Position numbers and translations under genes: made by a program. From the NCBI GenBank assembly GCA_050747245.1, contig JBOGNO010000008.1, positions 124,001 through 188,000 of the forward strand: 64,000 nt of DNA, read 5' to 3'. The notes below the pieces were generated by a model that did not search any database, had not been told where the DNA came from, and worked only from the letters and a program-made list of their open reading frames with translations. Source of the DNA: JBOGNO01 sp050747245 (GTDB lineage: Bacteria; Acidobacteriota; Terriglobia; Acidiferrales; UBA7541). Of the stretch, positions 36,027 to 45,113 are shown piece after piece (the stretch's first letter is position 1; each line of letters opens with the position of its first letter).

Positions 36027-37262
36027 ATGAACTTGCGGACTAAAACAGAGCCTCAATCAAGTGGCCCGACAGATGGGATCAGTCACCGTGCGCCCGCTCC
36101 GACGGGACAGTCCGGCTATAGATTGGAGCAATTGCAGCAACGACTCCGTTCGGCGAATATCCCTGCACTTGACGGAATGCGCGCGCTGGCCGTTTTTTTG
36201 GTTATTTTTTACCACTTCGGCTTTGCAGCCATCCCTGGGGGGTTAGGTGTCCTCGGATTTTTTGTTCTGAGCGGCTTCTTGATCACGTGGTTGCTGCTCA
36301 AAGAAAACGACAAGCAGGGAACGATTTCGCTTTCCAATTTTTACATCAGGCGCGTGCTGCGGATTTTTCCTGCATTCTATGCCTACTGGATTGGTGTAGT
36401 GCTATTGATGCTGATCGCGGGCCGGCACGTACCGTGGCGGTCAGCCCTCAGCTCCTTCTTCTACTTGGGCAACTATTACAATGCCATTGTGCGTCCTGCG
36501 GATTCGTTTGTCAGTCATACTTGGTCGCTGGCGATTGAAGAGCAGTTCTATCTCCTGTGGCCTGCGCTTCTGCTTCTCTTCCGCAAAGATCTGGTCCGGC
36601 TCAGCAGAGTAATTTTGGGAATAATTCTTTTCGAGTGGATTTACCGCGGCATTCTCGCTTATGGCTTTGGCGTGAATCAATCCTACATCTACAACGCGTT
36701 CGATACCAGGTTGGATCACTTGATGGTGGGTTGTCTGCTTGCAGTTCAACTCTATCGCGGCGCCTGGCGCCCCGTCTGGGCATCTATTTGTTCCCGGACA
36801 TTCTTGCCCGTCGCCACGATCACTTTGCTGACCTTTTCTGTATTCTTGGGAGCGCACTTTGGAACCGCATATCGCGATGTGATCGGATTTGCTCTGGATC
36901 CGATTTTGGTTGCGATCCTTTTGGTCCAGTTGGTGCAGTTCAGCGCAAAGCCTGCGTGGAGCTGGATCAACTGGCCCTGGATGAAATTCTTAGGTCGGAT
37001 TTCGTATTCACTTTATCTCTACCAGGAAATTACGCTGTATCCAGCACGTAGGATTCTTGCAGGACACAGCGTCGCACTCCAATTGCTTGCAGCAGTTGCG
37101 GGGACTGTACTGATTGCAACTGTTTCTTACTATTTCATTGAAAGGCCATTTCTCAAGCTGAAGTCAAAGTTTGGCGGAGAGGCCAGACCAGGAAAGACGC
37201 ACTCGGCGATCCGGCTCACAACTGCGCTGGGGACGTCACAAACATGGAACGCGACAGACTGA
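36027..37262 (+). CDS. Membrane acyltransferase (OafA/family 3)
   Basis: A 411-residue integral membrane acyltransferase with about 10 hydrophobic segments. Family motifs are present: IPALDGMRALAVFLVIFYHFG, where the histidine is thought to be catalytic, RRVLRIFPAFY, and SHTWSLAIEEQFYLLWPAL. Such enzymes add acetyl or other acyl groups to EPS sugars. It continues the operon 20 bp after the glycosyltransferase. Confidence 0.9.
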   Translation: MNLRTKTEPQSSGPTDGISHRAPAPTGQSGYRLEQLQQRLRSANIPALDGMRALAVFLVIFYHFGFAAIPGGLGVLGFFVLSGFLITWLLLKENDKQGTISLSNFYIRRVLRIFPAFYAYWIGVVLLMLIAGRHVPWRSALSSFFYLGNYYNAIVRPADSFVSHTWSLAIEEQFYLLWPALLLLFRKDLVRLSRVILGIILFEWIYRGILAYGFGVNQSYIYNAFDTRLDHLMVGCLLAVQLYRGAWRPVWASICSRTFLPVATITLLTFSVFLGAHFGTAYRDVIGFALDPILVAILLVQLVQFSAKPAWSWINWPWMKFLGRISYSLYLYQEITLYPARRILAGHSVALQLLAAVAGTVLIATVSYYFIERPFLKLKSKFGGEARPGKTHSAIRLTTALGTSQTWNATD

Positions 37263-37338
37263 TTCGCGGCTCAGTGAAAATGATAACTGTTATTCTAAAT
37301 GCAAAGGAAGCTGCTCTCCAGCAGCAGGATGGTGCGAA

Positions 37339-38709
37339 ATGACGCTGGGATTCGGGACCGGCCTGGGACATCTGATCCCGTTGATGCTCTATTTGACGGC
37401 AATCATTGCATGCCTTGTTTCCATCTTCTGGAAACCCCATTACGGCATGTATTTGCTGATCCCACTGCTGCCCTTGCAGACGACCCGCTATAAACTGTTC
37501 GATTTTCCGATGGGAAACAAGCTGATTGACATCATCTTGATTTCGGTAATCATCGGATTGCTCCTAAACGGTCGTTCGATCATCCCAAAGACGTCCGTTA
37601 ACCGGCCTATTCTGGCTCTGGCTGTGGTTTTCTACGCGGCTCTGTGGCATGGCTCCTTCTATTTAAATCGCGCCATGCCGCTCTCCATTGACGATCCCCG
37701 CGTCTCTGATTTCAAGAACTATATGGTCATGCCCTTATTGTTCCTTGTCGTCGTGGCGACGATTCGCGAACTAAAGCAGATCTACGTCGTCGTTTCGGTT
37801 TCTGTCCTTTCGACCATCTTAGTTTATGTAAGTTACTTGCTTTCCATGCGAGGTCGCGATCTTTCGCACTTTTCGTATTCTACGCGCGACGCAGGGGTGC
37901 TCGGCTACGCCGGTGAGAATGGCTTTGCCGCGTATGTAGCCCAGATGGTCGTCTTGCTGTTTGCTCTGTACGCGTTCCAGAAAAATAAGTCTCTCCGGCT
38001 CATTTTATTGGGGCTGAATGCGCTGGGGATCTATTGCCTGCTTTTCTCATATTCGCGTGGCGCTTACTTGGCCTTTGCGCTCGGCCTTGGTTTTATGGCG
38101 CTCTTTCGGGAACGGAAAATCCTTGTGGGGTTGCTGGTCGTTGTTCTCGGCTGGCAAATTTTTCTTCCAACCGCTGCCTCCGAACGAATCGCGATGACAT
38201 ACAACAAGGACACCGGGCTTGAATCCTCGGCGCAAGAGCGCGTTCAGCTTTGGGAAGACGCATGGCAATTATTTGTCGGGCATCCCGTCTTCGGCATCGG
38301 ACTCGAAACTTATGAATACATGGATCGAGTCTCGGCAGAAGGTCACGGCTGGCTGCACGACACGCATGATTATTACTTGAAAGTGCTGGCTGAAACGGGC
38401 CTCGTCGGCTTGTTCATTTTTCTCTGGTTGCTGTTCTGCATCCTGAGGGAGGGATGGCGACTTTTCTGCGAAGCTGAGGAACCATTCTTGAAGTCTCTCG
38501 GGCTCGGATTCACTGCCCTGATGGTTTGCGCCATTGTTCTTAATCTGTTTGGAGATCGTTGGACCTACATTCAAGTGGACGGAATTTTGTGGGCGCTTTT
38601 GGGTTGCGTAGTCAGCGGGAGAGCAATCTGCTCAAGGATGCGGGAAAAAGAAGCAGAAGAGGAAGAGGAACCAGTCTTGGCAACCGTAACCGCTTCACCA
38701 GTGTCCTGA
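37339..38709 (+). CDS. O-antigen ligase / Wzy-type polymerase family protein
   Basis: A 456-residue polytopic protein with about 11 hydrophobic segments and the large periplasmic loop of the Wzy_C/WaaL family. SYSRGAYLAFALGLG and HGWLHDTHDYYLKVLAETGLVG are the typical positions for the loop arginine and histidine. It probably polymerises the EPS repeat units or joins them to an acceptor; the family does not separate the two. The ATG at 37339 follows AGGATGG; a longer frame only overprints the acyltransferase end. It is the only polymerase candidate in the locus. Confidence 0.85.
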   Translation: MTLGFGTGLGHLIPLMLYLTAIIACLVSIFWKPHYGMYLLIPLLPLQTTRYKLFDFPMGNKLIDIILISVIIGLLLNGRSIIPKTSVNRPILALAVVFYAALWHGSFYLNRAMPLSIDDPRVSDFKNYMVMPLLFLVVVATIRELKQIYVVVSVSVLSTILVYVSYLLSMRGRDLSHFSYSTRDAGVLGYAGENGFAAYVAQMVVLLFALYAFQKNKSLRLILLGLNALGIYCLLFSYSRGAYLAFALGLGFMALFRERKILVGLLVVVLGWQIFLPTAASERIAMTYNKDTGLESSAQERVQLWEDAWQLFVGHPVFGIGLETYEYMDRVSAEGHGWLHDTHDYYLKVLAETGLVGLFIFLWLLFCILREGWRLFCEAEEPFLKSLGLGFTALMVCAIVLNLFGDRWTYIQVDGILWALLGCVVSGRAICSRMREKEAEEEEEPVLATVTASPVS

Positions 38710-38771
38710 GGAATTGTCGGGATTTCTTACACCCGGCGTTAATTTGAAGGAGCCGTTAGAGCGAAATTGCA

Positions 38772-40757
38772 ATGTGTGGGATCTACGCACAAATTTCGGA
38801 TTCACCAGCATCGCCTGAGTGCATCCGCACGATTCGTCACCGAGGCCCCGACGATGAGGGCATGAAGCACTTTCTGGTGCCTGGGACCCCGCTCTGCGTC
38901 ACCCTGGGCCACCGTCGCCTCTCGATCATTGACCTGTCTCCCGCAGGCCACCAGCCCATGTCCAACATTGACGGAACTCTCTGGGTCACTTTCAATGGCG
39001 AAATCTACAACTTCCAAGAATTGCGAGCCGAATTGATCGCCGCTGGTTATCGCTTCCAGTCAAGGACCGACACGGAAGTCTTGCTGTATGGCTACGAGCA
39101 ATGGGGCGATGATTTGGTGAAACACCTGCGCGGAATGTTCGCCTTCGCAATCTGGGACACCCGACGCCGGCGCCTCTTTATGGCTCGGGATCGCGTGGGC
39201 AAGAAGCCATTATTTTTCTACCTTGACCAACATCGTTTTTTCGCGGGCTCGGAAATCAAGTCCATCCTCGCCACTGGCGAGATTCGTCCTGAATTGTCCC
39301 CCGCCGCGCTCCACGATTATCTGACGTACTTATACTTTCCCGCCCCACGGACCGCGTTCAAGTCCATCGAGAAGCTTCCTCCCGCCACGTGCCTTTCCGT
39401 GGAAGTTCGGGAGGATGGAACGCTCTGCGCGCGGCAGTGGGCTTACTGGGATCTCTTGGAAGCGGCCGGCGATCCTCCGCAAATGTCCGATCAAGATGCA
39501 GTCGAGCGCATTCGTGAACTGCTCGACGAGGCCGTCGAGATACGTTTGATTAGCGATGTTCCGCTGGGCATCTTCCTGAGCGGAGGAGTTGACTCCAGTA
39601 CGATCACTGCTCTCGCCGCCCGGCACAGTACAGAATCGGTCAAGACGTTTAGCATCGGCTTTCAGGACAGCCCGTTATATACGGAGCTGCCGCATGCGAA
39701 TCGCGTAGCGGAATTATTCCGAACCGACCACCATGTCTTACATGCCAGAGCGGATTGTGCATCGCACCTCACACGGGTCGTACATCATTTCGATGAGCCC
39801 TTTGGAAACCCGACGGCCATCCTGCAATACATTCTGACGAAGGTCATGCGGGAGCATGTCACTGTGGCGCTCTCGGGAGACGGAGGAGATGAGTTGTTCG
39901 GCGGGTATGTACGGTACGCCGGCGCAAGGCTTGCCACTTATTACCAGCGCCTGCCGGGAATTTTGACCAAGGGCGTCATCCCGCGGGTTGCGGGCTTGAT
40001 TCGGGACGATACTACCGGGCGCCATGGGTTTAGGCGTGTGCGTGAGTTTGCTCAGACTGGTTGGCAGCCGCTTGAGGACATGTACCTCAGTTGGGTAGGG
40101 TATTTCTCGGAATCGGAGAAGCGAGACCTTTACACCCCTGAATTCGAGGGGCTTGTGAACGGATACGACTCTTCGGATTTTTTGCGTTCCATGTTCCGCC
40201 GGGGAAGTCGTTTGGATCCGATGAATCGAATTGGATACGTAGATTTGGCTTCGTTTCTTTCGTTCAACTGTTTGGAGTATAGCGACAGGATGTCGATGGC
40301 AAACTCGCTCGAGGTGCGCTGTCCCCTTACGGATCAGCGGCTCACCGAATTTGCTTTCCAGATGCCCTACTCAATGAAGATGCGGCGATTTGTCAGCAAG
40401 TGGATACTGAAGGAATCGATGCGTGGCGCGCTGCCAGCGGATATTTTGCGCAAGAAAAAAATGGGATTCAATCCGCCTCTTCCGCAATGGATCAATTCAG
40501 AGTTGAAATCTCTGATTGCACAGTTGCTGGATCCCGAGGTGACTCGCCGCCGCGGAATCTTTCGGCCAGAGGCGGTGGCAAAACTACAAGCGGATCACAA
40601 CGAAAATCGGCGGGATAATTCATTAAAGCTTTGGGCCTTGTTGATGCTTGAGGTCTGGCAGCGGATGTACCTGGACGGGGAATCTGAGTCCTCGGTGCGC
40701 GACGGGGTGCTGGCGGCTGGCATGAACGCGGAGACGTCCTATGCTTGCAACCAATAA
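38772..40757 (+). CDS. Asparagine synthase-type amidotransferase
   Basis: A 661-residue class II glutamine amidotransferase. The catalytic C2 follows the initiator methionine (MCGIYAQ), and NGEIYN and RTDTEVLL complete the glutaminase domain. The synthetase domain has the PP-loop SGGVDSS at 270-276 and ALSGDGGDELFGGY. In EPS loci such enzymes are thought to amidate uronic-acid or similar residues rather than make free asparagine; relatives are regular parts of XrtA loci. It overlaps the next glycosyltransferase by 17 bp. Confidence 0.92.
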   Translation: MCGIYAQISDSPASPECIRTIRHRGPDDEGMKHFLVPGTPLCVTLGHRRLSIIDLSPAGHQPMSNIDGTLWVTFNGEIYNFQELRAELIAAGYRFQSRTDTEVLLYGYEQWGDDLVKHLRGMFAFAIWDTRRRRLFMARDRVGKKPLFFYLDQHRFFAGSEIKSILATGEIRPELSPAALHDYLTYLYFPAPRTAFKSIEKLPPATCLSVEVREDGTLCARQWAYWDLLEAAGDPPQMSDQDAVERIRELLDEAVEIRLISDVPLGIFLSGGVDSSTITALAARHSTESVKTFSIGFQDSPLYTELPHANRVAELFRTDHHVLHARADCASHLTRVVHHFDEPFGNPTAILQYILTKVMREHVTVALSGDGGDELFGGYVRYAGARLATYYQRLPGILTKGVIPRVAGLIRDDTTGRHGFRRVREFAQTGWQPLEDMYLSWVGYFSESEKRDLYTPEFEGLVNGYDSSDFLRSMFRRGSRLDPMNRIGYVDLASFLSFNCLEYSDRMSMANSLEVRCPLTDQRLTEFAFQMPYSMKMRRFVSKWILKESMRGALPADILRKKKMGFNPPLPQWINSELKSLIAQLLDPEVTRRRGIFRPEAVAKLQADHNENRRDNSLKLWALLMLEVWQRMYLDGESESSVRDGVLAAGMNAETSYACNQ

Positions 40758-41991
40758 TGCCCCGCTCAACTCACCATCCAAAGTGACACTTCCTGTAGCC
40801 AAATCTGCGCGGCGAAATCACTCGCCGCAGGATAATCGCCCGTATATTTTATATCTGATTGACCAGTTCACGGGCATACAGGCCGGCGGAGCAGAGCGGG
40901 CTTTATTGAATATTACCCGGCATTTGCCTCAGGAGCGCTTCCGCTGCTCAGTCGCCACGTTTGCATTCTCCCCTGATGCCCATCTCGGCGAATTGTTTTC
41001 TTGCCCCGTGACCGTTTTTCCTCTCCGCCGAACCTATGACGCGAATGCCCTGAAAATTGCCTGGCAACTGCGCCGCCTGATCCGCTCGCAGGGAGTTTCG
41101 CTCGTGCACACGTTTTTTGAAACATCGGATTTGTGGGGCGGAGCGATTGCGAAACTCAGCGGATGCCCTCTCATAATTTCCAGTCGGCGAGACATGGGCA
41201 TCTTGCGGAAGCCGAAACACAACTACGCCTACCGACTATCCCGCTCCTGGGTGGATCGCGTGCTCACGGTGTCCGATCAGGTTCGCTCTTTCGTTATTGA
41301 GCAGGACGGAATGGATCCGGCAAAGATTGAAACGCTTTATAGCGGCGTGGATTTGCAGCTCGTGGACGCGCCACGGAATTCATCTCTGGCCCGCGCCAAT
41401 TTGGGCCTCGAAGAAGCTTCCCACGTCATCACGACCGTCGGAAATATCCGACGAGTAAAGGGCTTGGATGTTTTCATTCGCGCAGCTGCACGTGTCGTAC
41501 GGGAGTTGCCTCACGCAGTTTTTCTCATCGTAGGAAATACTCTGGAAGACAAACATCGCTTAGAGCTCGAGGGGCTGCGGGATGATCTGGGCCTCTCCCG
41601 GAATCTTCGATTCACCGGCGGGCAGAATGATGTCCAGCAATATCTCGATGCCAGTGATGTCTTCTGCCTTCTCTCGAGGAGCGAAGGATTCTCTATGGCG
41701 CTGCTGGAAGCCATGGCGCGCAGTCTTCCGTCCGTCGTAACCGACGTGGGCGGCAATTCCGAGGCCATCGAAGAGGGTGAGAGCGGATTTGTCGTCAAGA
41801 ATGAGGACTCGGAAACCGCAGCGCTTCGCATCCTTCAGCTTCTTCACGGGCCGGATTTGAGGCGCAAGATGGGTTTGCAAGCTCGTCAGAGAGTGAATGA
41901 CCGATTCACCATGGAAGCAATGATTGGGAATCTGACTCGCATCTATGATCAATTGTTGCTCTCCCGGGGAATTTCAATATGCACTCCTTAG
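40741..41991 (+). CDS. Family 4 glycosyltransferase
   Basis: A 416-residue GT4 enzyme with N-terminal LIDQFTGIQAGGAERALLN (acceptor loop), VGNIRRVKGLDVFI, and LSRSEGFSMALLEAMARSLP in the donor site. The start overlaps the amidotransferase by 17 bp and its end overlaps the next transferase by 13 bp, so three genes are read as one translational chain. Sugar specificity is unknown. Confidence 0.9.
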   Translation: MLATNNAPLNSPSKVTLPVAKSARRNHSPQDNRPYILYLIDQFTGIQAGGAERALLNITRHLPQERFRCSVATFAFSPDAHLGELFSCPVTVFPLRRTYDANALKIAWQLRRLIRSQGVSLVHTFFETSDLWGGAIAKLSGCPLIISSRRDMGILRKPKHNYAYRLSRSWVDRVLTVSDQVRSFVIEQDGMDPAKIETLYSGVDLQLVDAPRNSSLARANLGLEEASHVITTVGNIRRVKGLDVFIRAAARVVRELPHAVFLIVGNTLEDKHRLELEGLRDDLGLSRNLRFTGGQNDVQQYLDASDVFCLLSRSEGFSMALLEAMARSLPSVVTDVGGNSEAIEEGESGFVVKNEDSETAALRILQLLHGPDLRRKMGLQARQRVNDRFTMEAMIGNLTRIYDQLLLSRGISICTP

Positions 41992-43127
41992 CGCTCATCG
42001 CTTTTTGGGTTGCCGTCTCCGCGTTGACATACGCGTATCTGGGCTACCCCGCCATGCTCGGCATCCTCGGTCTGTTCGTTCGCGATCGCAAGCCGGCACC
42101 GGGAGATGCGCCGAGAATTTCTCTTCTCATTGCCGCTTACAATGAGCAGCAGGGTATCCGATCCAAGATTGAGCAGACGTTGAACCTTTCTTATCCGGCT
42201 GATAAATTTGAGATTTTAGTACTCTCCGATGGTTCAACGGACCGGACCGACGAAATCGTGAGGTCGTTCGACGATCCGCGAGTCCGGCTTCTGCGTATGG
42301 ATCCGCGGCGGGGAAAAACAGCGGCACAGAATTGTGGAGTACAAGCGGCGACTGGTGAAATTGTGGTTTTTTCCGATGCCACCACCGTCTATCACCCGCA
42401 AGCCCTTCGTTACCTCGCCTGCCGCTATCAGGATCCGAAAGTGGGAGCCGTCAGTGGCCGTTATCAATACTTTGATCCCCAGGGCGATTCCCCCACGGGC
42501 CTCGGAACCATTGCCTTCTGGAATTACGAAAACTTAATCAAATCGTTGCAGTCGCGCATTTACTCGATCAGTGGCTGTTGCGGCTGCATCTATTCGGTGC
42601 GCAAGTCCGCCTACACAAACCTTCGCGAGGACGTAATCAGCGATCTTGTCCAGCCACTCTGGGTAATTCAGAAAGGGTACCGAGTCGTATTTGAAGACAG
42701 GGCGCTTGCGTACGAAGAGACAACCCGATCCTCCAGCGAAGAATTCTCGATGCGCGTGCGGGTGGTAACTCGCGGAATTCGCGGATTGCTTGGCGTGCCA
42801 GATGTGCTGAAACCGTGGCGATTTCCGTGGATCTCGCTCCAGCTCTTCTCACACAAGATACTCCGCTGGCTTGTGCCCTTCTTCTTGATATTGTTGTTCG
42901 CCAGTTCAGCGGCCTTTGCAAACCAGGCGGTTTTCCGCCTTTTGCTCGTGGCTCAATCCGTGTTTTATCTCTGGGCGATTTTGACCCTGGCTTTGCCGAT
43001 CCGGCGACGCTTCAGGATTTTGAATATTCCGCTCTACTTTTGCTTGCTGAATGCTGCCGCATTTTGCAGTGTGATCGAAATTCTTCGAGGAAGAAAATAC
43101 ATCACTTGGGAAACTGTGAGGACCTAA
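41979..43127 (+). CDS. Family 2 glycosyltransferase, membrane-bound
   Basis: A 382-residue processive-type GT2. After an N-terminal membrane helix (LALIAFWVAVSALTYAYLGY) comes the GT-A domain with LLIAAYNEQQGI, VLSDGSTDRTDE and VVFSDATTVYHP (DxD-like), then VISDLVQPLWVIQKGYRV. Three C-terminal hydrophobic segments follow. It resembles enzymes that make EPS backbones. It overlaps the previous gene and is followed after five bases by the formyltransferase gene. Confidence 0.9.
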   Translation: MHSLALIAFWVAVSALTYAYLGYPAMLGILGLFVRDRKPAPGDAPRISLLIAAYNEQQGIRSKIEQTLNLSYPADKFEILVLSDGSTDRTDEIVRSFDDPRVRLLRMDPRRGKTAAQNCGVQAATGEIVVFSDATTVYHPQALRYLACRYQDPKVGAVSGRYQYFDPQGDSPTGLGTIAFWNYENLIKSLQSRIYSISGCCGCIYSVRKSAYTNLREDVISDLVQPLWVIQKGYRVVFEDRALAYEETTRSSSEEFSMRVRVVTRGIRGLLGVPDVLKPWRFPWISLQLFSHKILRWLVPFFLILLFASSAAFANQAVFRLLLVAQSVFYLWAILTLALPIRRRFRILNIPLYFCLLNAAAFCSVIEILRGRKYITWETVRT

Positions 43128-43132
43128 GCGTT

Positions 43133-43918
43133 ATGAGAATCGAGCTTTTGACACAAGATGATCCGATCTACATCCTTCCGTTTTTTGAAGAGTTTTTTCG
43201 CGATGCTGGGAAGGACTTTGAAATCGTCATGGTCTCAAGCTGCCAGGTGATGGGAAAACGATCTCGCCGTAAGCTGCTTGGGGAGCTTTGGCAACTCTAT
43301 GGCCCGGTCGGTTTCGTCCGCCTCCTTTCGAGAGCAGCGACAATGCGAGCCACGGGCTTTTTTCCTCGCACGCGCGAGGCGGCACACTTTGGAACCCTTA
43401 AGCAGCTCTGCCGCTCATACGGAATGCCCTTCCAGCGGTTGGGCAATCCCAATTCACCAGAGTACTTGCAGGAATTGAAGGATCGAAACCCCGATGTTCT
43501 CGTTTCTGTTGCGTGCCCTTACATTTTGAAGGAGCCGTTGTTAAAATTGCCGCCGTTGGGGTGCATCAATATCCATCACGCACCACTGCCACGATACAAG
43601 GGCATGATGCCTACTTTTTGGCAGATGTATCATGGGGAGCGAAAAGTTGGGGTTACCGTACACTATATGGCGCCGAAAGTTGACGACGGAGCGCCCTTAT
43701 TGCAAGAAGAACTCGAAATTCTTCCGGGCGAATCCTTAGATCATCTAATACGCCGTTCGAAACGACACGGAGCACATTGCATGGCCAAGGTCTTGCGACA
43801 AATGGCTACAGGTACACAGAAAATACTTCAGTGGAACACGAATGAAAGCAGCATTTTTACTTTTCCTACGGCCGCGGAAATTCGCGAATTTCAACGCCGG
43901 GGCTTTCGCGCGAGTTGA
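43133..43918 (+). CDS. Formyltransferase-family protein
   Basis: A 261-residue enzyme of the Fmt/PurN fold that moves a formyl group from formyl-tetrahydrofolate to an amine. Catalytic residues are visible: N146 and H148 in CINIHHAPLPRYKG and an aspartate in KVDDGAPLL (184-185). In a sugar locus the likely acceptor is an amino sugar, giving an N-formyl group. The ATG at 43133 lies five bases after the previous stop; the long open frame upstream is antiphase to the GT2 gene. The next gene is a deacetylase, which could expose the amine to be formylated. Confidence 0.88.
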   Translation: MRIELLTQDDPIYILPFFEEFFRDAGKDFEIVMVSSCQVMGKRSRRKLLGELWQLYGPVGFVRLLSRAATMRATGFFPRTREAAHFGTLKQLCRSYGMPFQRLGNPNSPEYLQELKDRNPDVLVSVACPYILKEPLLKLPPLGCINIHHAPLPRYKGMMPTFWQMYHGERKVGVTVHYMAPKVDDGAPLLQEELEILPGESLDHLIRRSKRHGAHCMAKVLRQMATGTQKILQWNTNESSIFTFPTAAEIREFQRRGFRAS

Positions 43919-43988
43919 AAAATGTGGTGCAGGAACAAGACGGGTAGGGTTATCCGATTCTTTGACTGACCTGCAACCGTACTGAAGA

Positions 43989-45113
43989 TTGCGAGCACAC
44001 TTGCATTCCAGAATTCGCATCTGGCTTCGTTGGACTTGGATTTGCCTCTTACGCGCAACGGGAATGCTTCGCTGGGCGAAGAATCGGCTATCAGCACGGC
44101 GGGGTGTCATCGTACTCACGTTTCATCGAGTACTCCCGGAATCCGAATTCTCTCGAGTGCTCTCTCCAGAGGGCATGGTCGTTAAGGAAAACACCTTTGA
44201 AGAACTGTTGCGCTATCTCAATCGCAACTATCCTGCGGCACGACTCAATGGTCATGCCAGCCCCTTCCAGGAAGGCAAGTCTGGCTTGCAGGTTGCCCTG
44301 ACATTTGACGATGGCTGGGTAGACAACGTGCGATTCGCCGCGCCCATCGCGCAGAAGTACGATATCTCGTTCACAATCTTTGTGTGTCCCGGACGTATGG
44401 GTGCTTCCTTGCCGTTCTGGCCAGATCGCATGGTTGCTATTTGCGAGAAGGCGAGTGCCGAGGGCCGCCTCAGTGAGGTCCTACGATTCGTGTCCAGCGA
44501 AACAGGGAAGAAAATTGATGAACGGCCGTCCACGACCTCGAAAACTGCCGCCAGAGAAATTGTAGAATGCCTGAAGACTCTGCCTGCGGATCGACGCCGG
44601 CAAATCGTCGGCACACTTCTAAATCGATTCATAGCCAAGTCTCAGGCGTATTTCGAAGATGTGTATTCTCTCTACTCAACTATGACTTGGGAGGATGCAC
44701 AGCGTTTGTCTGGAATGGGAATCAACTTCGGCTCGCACACACAGACTCATCAAATTCTGACTCGAATCGAACCATCTCTAGTTCAGGCCGAAGTGGAACA
44801 ATCAAAACTTGCTGTGGAACAGCACTTGGGGCAGGAGTGCCTGATGTTCGCCTATCCCAATGGGGAGTGGACGCCCGAAGCCCGCGCCCTTCTTGAAAAA
44901 ACGGGCTATTCGAAAGCGTTTCGCAATGACCCTGGTGTGTGGCGCGAAACCACGGACCCATTTCTTATTCCGCGTCTGAACGTGTGGGAACGGTCTTTGG
45001 TCGACCCTTGGGGAAAATTTTCGCCTCTCGCATTTGATTACGCAGTCCTATGGGAATGTTTTCGCAGCCGTGCGAAGGCCTCCGATCATAGCCACACCGT
45101 CCCTTCCGCGTAA
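43989..45113 (+). CDS. Polysaccharide deacetylase (NodB-like)
   Basis: A 374-residue CE4-fold protein. LTFDDGWVDN (about 103-112) is motif 1 with the catalytic and metal-binding aspartates, and GSHTQTH (about 249-255) is motif 2 with the metal histidines. No signal peptide is clear; a basic, tryptophan-rich N-terminus (RIWLRWTWICLLRATG) may be a membrane anchor. It likely removes N-acetyl groups from EPS sugars. The start is a TTG. Its last 66 bp overlap the convergent beta-helix gene. Confidence 0.87.
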   Translation: MRAHLHSRIRIWLRWTWICLLRATGMLRWAKNRLSARRGVIVLTFHRVLPESEFSRVLSPEGMVVKENTFEELLRYLNRNYPAARLNGHASPFQEGKSGLQVALTFDDGWVDNVRFAAPIAQKYDISFTIFVCPGRMGASLPFWPDRMVAICEKASAEGRLSEVLRFVSSETGKKIDERPSTTSKTAAREIVECLKTLPADRRRQIVGTLLNRFIAKSQAYFEDVYSLYSTMTWEDAQRLSGMGINFGSHTQTHQILTRIEPSLVQAEVEQSKLAVEQHLGQECLMFAYPNGEWTPEARALLEKTGYSKAFRNDPGVWRETTDPFLIPRLNVWERSLVDPWGKFSPLAFDYAVLWECFRSRAKASDHSHTVPSA

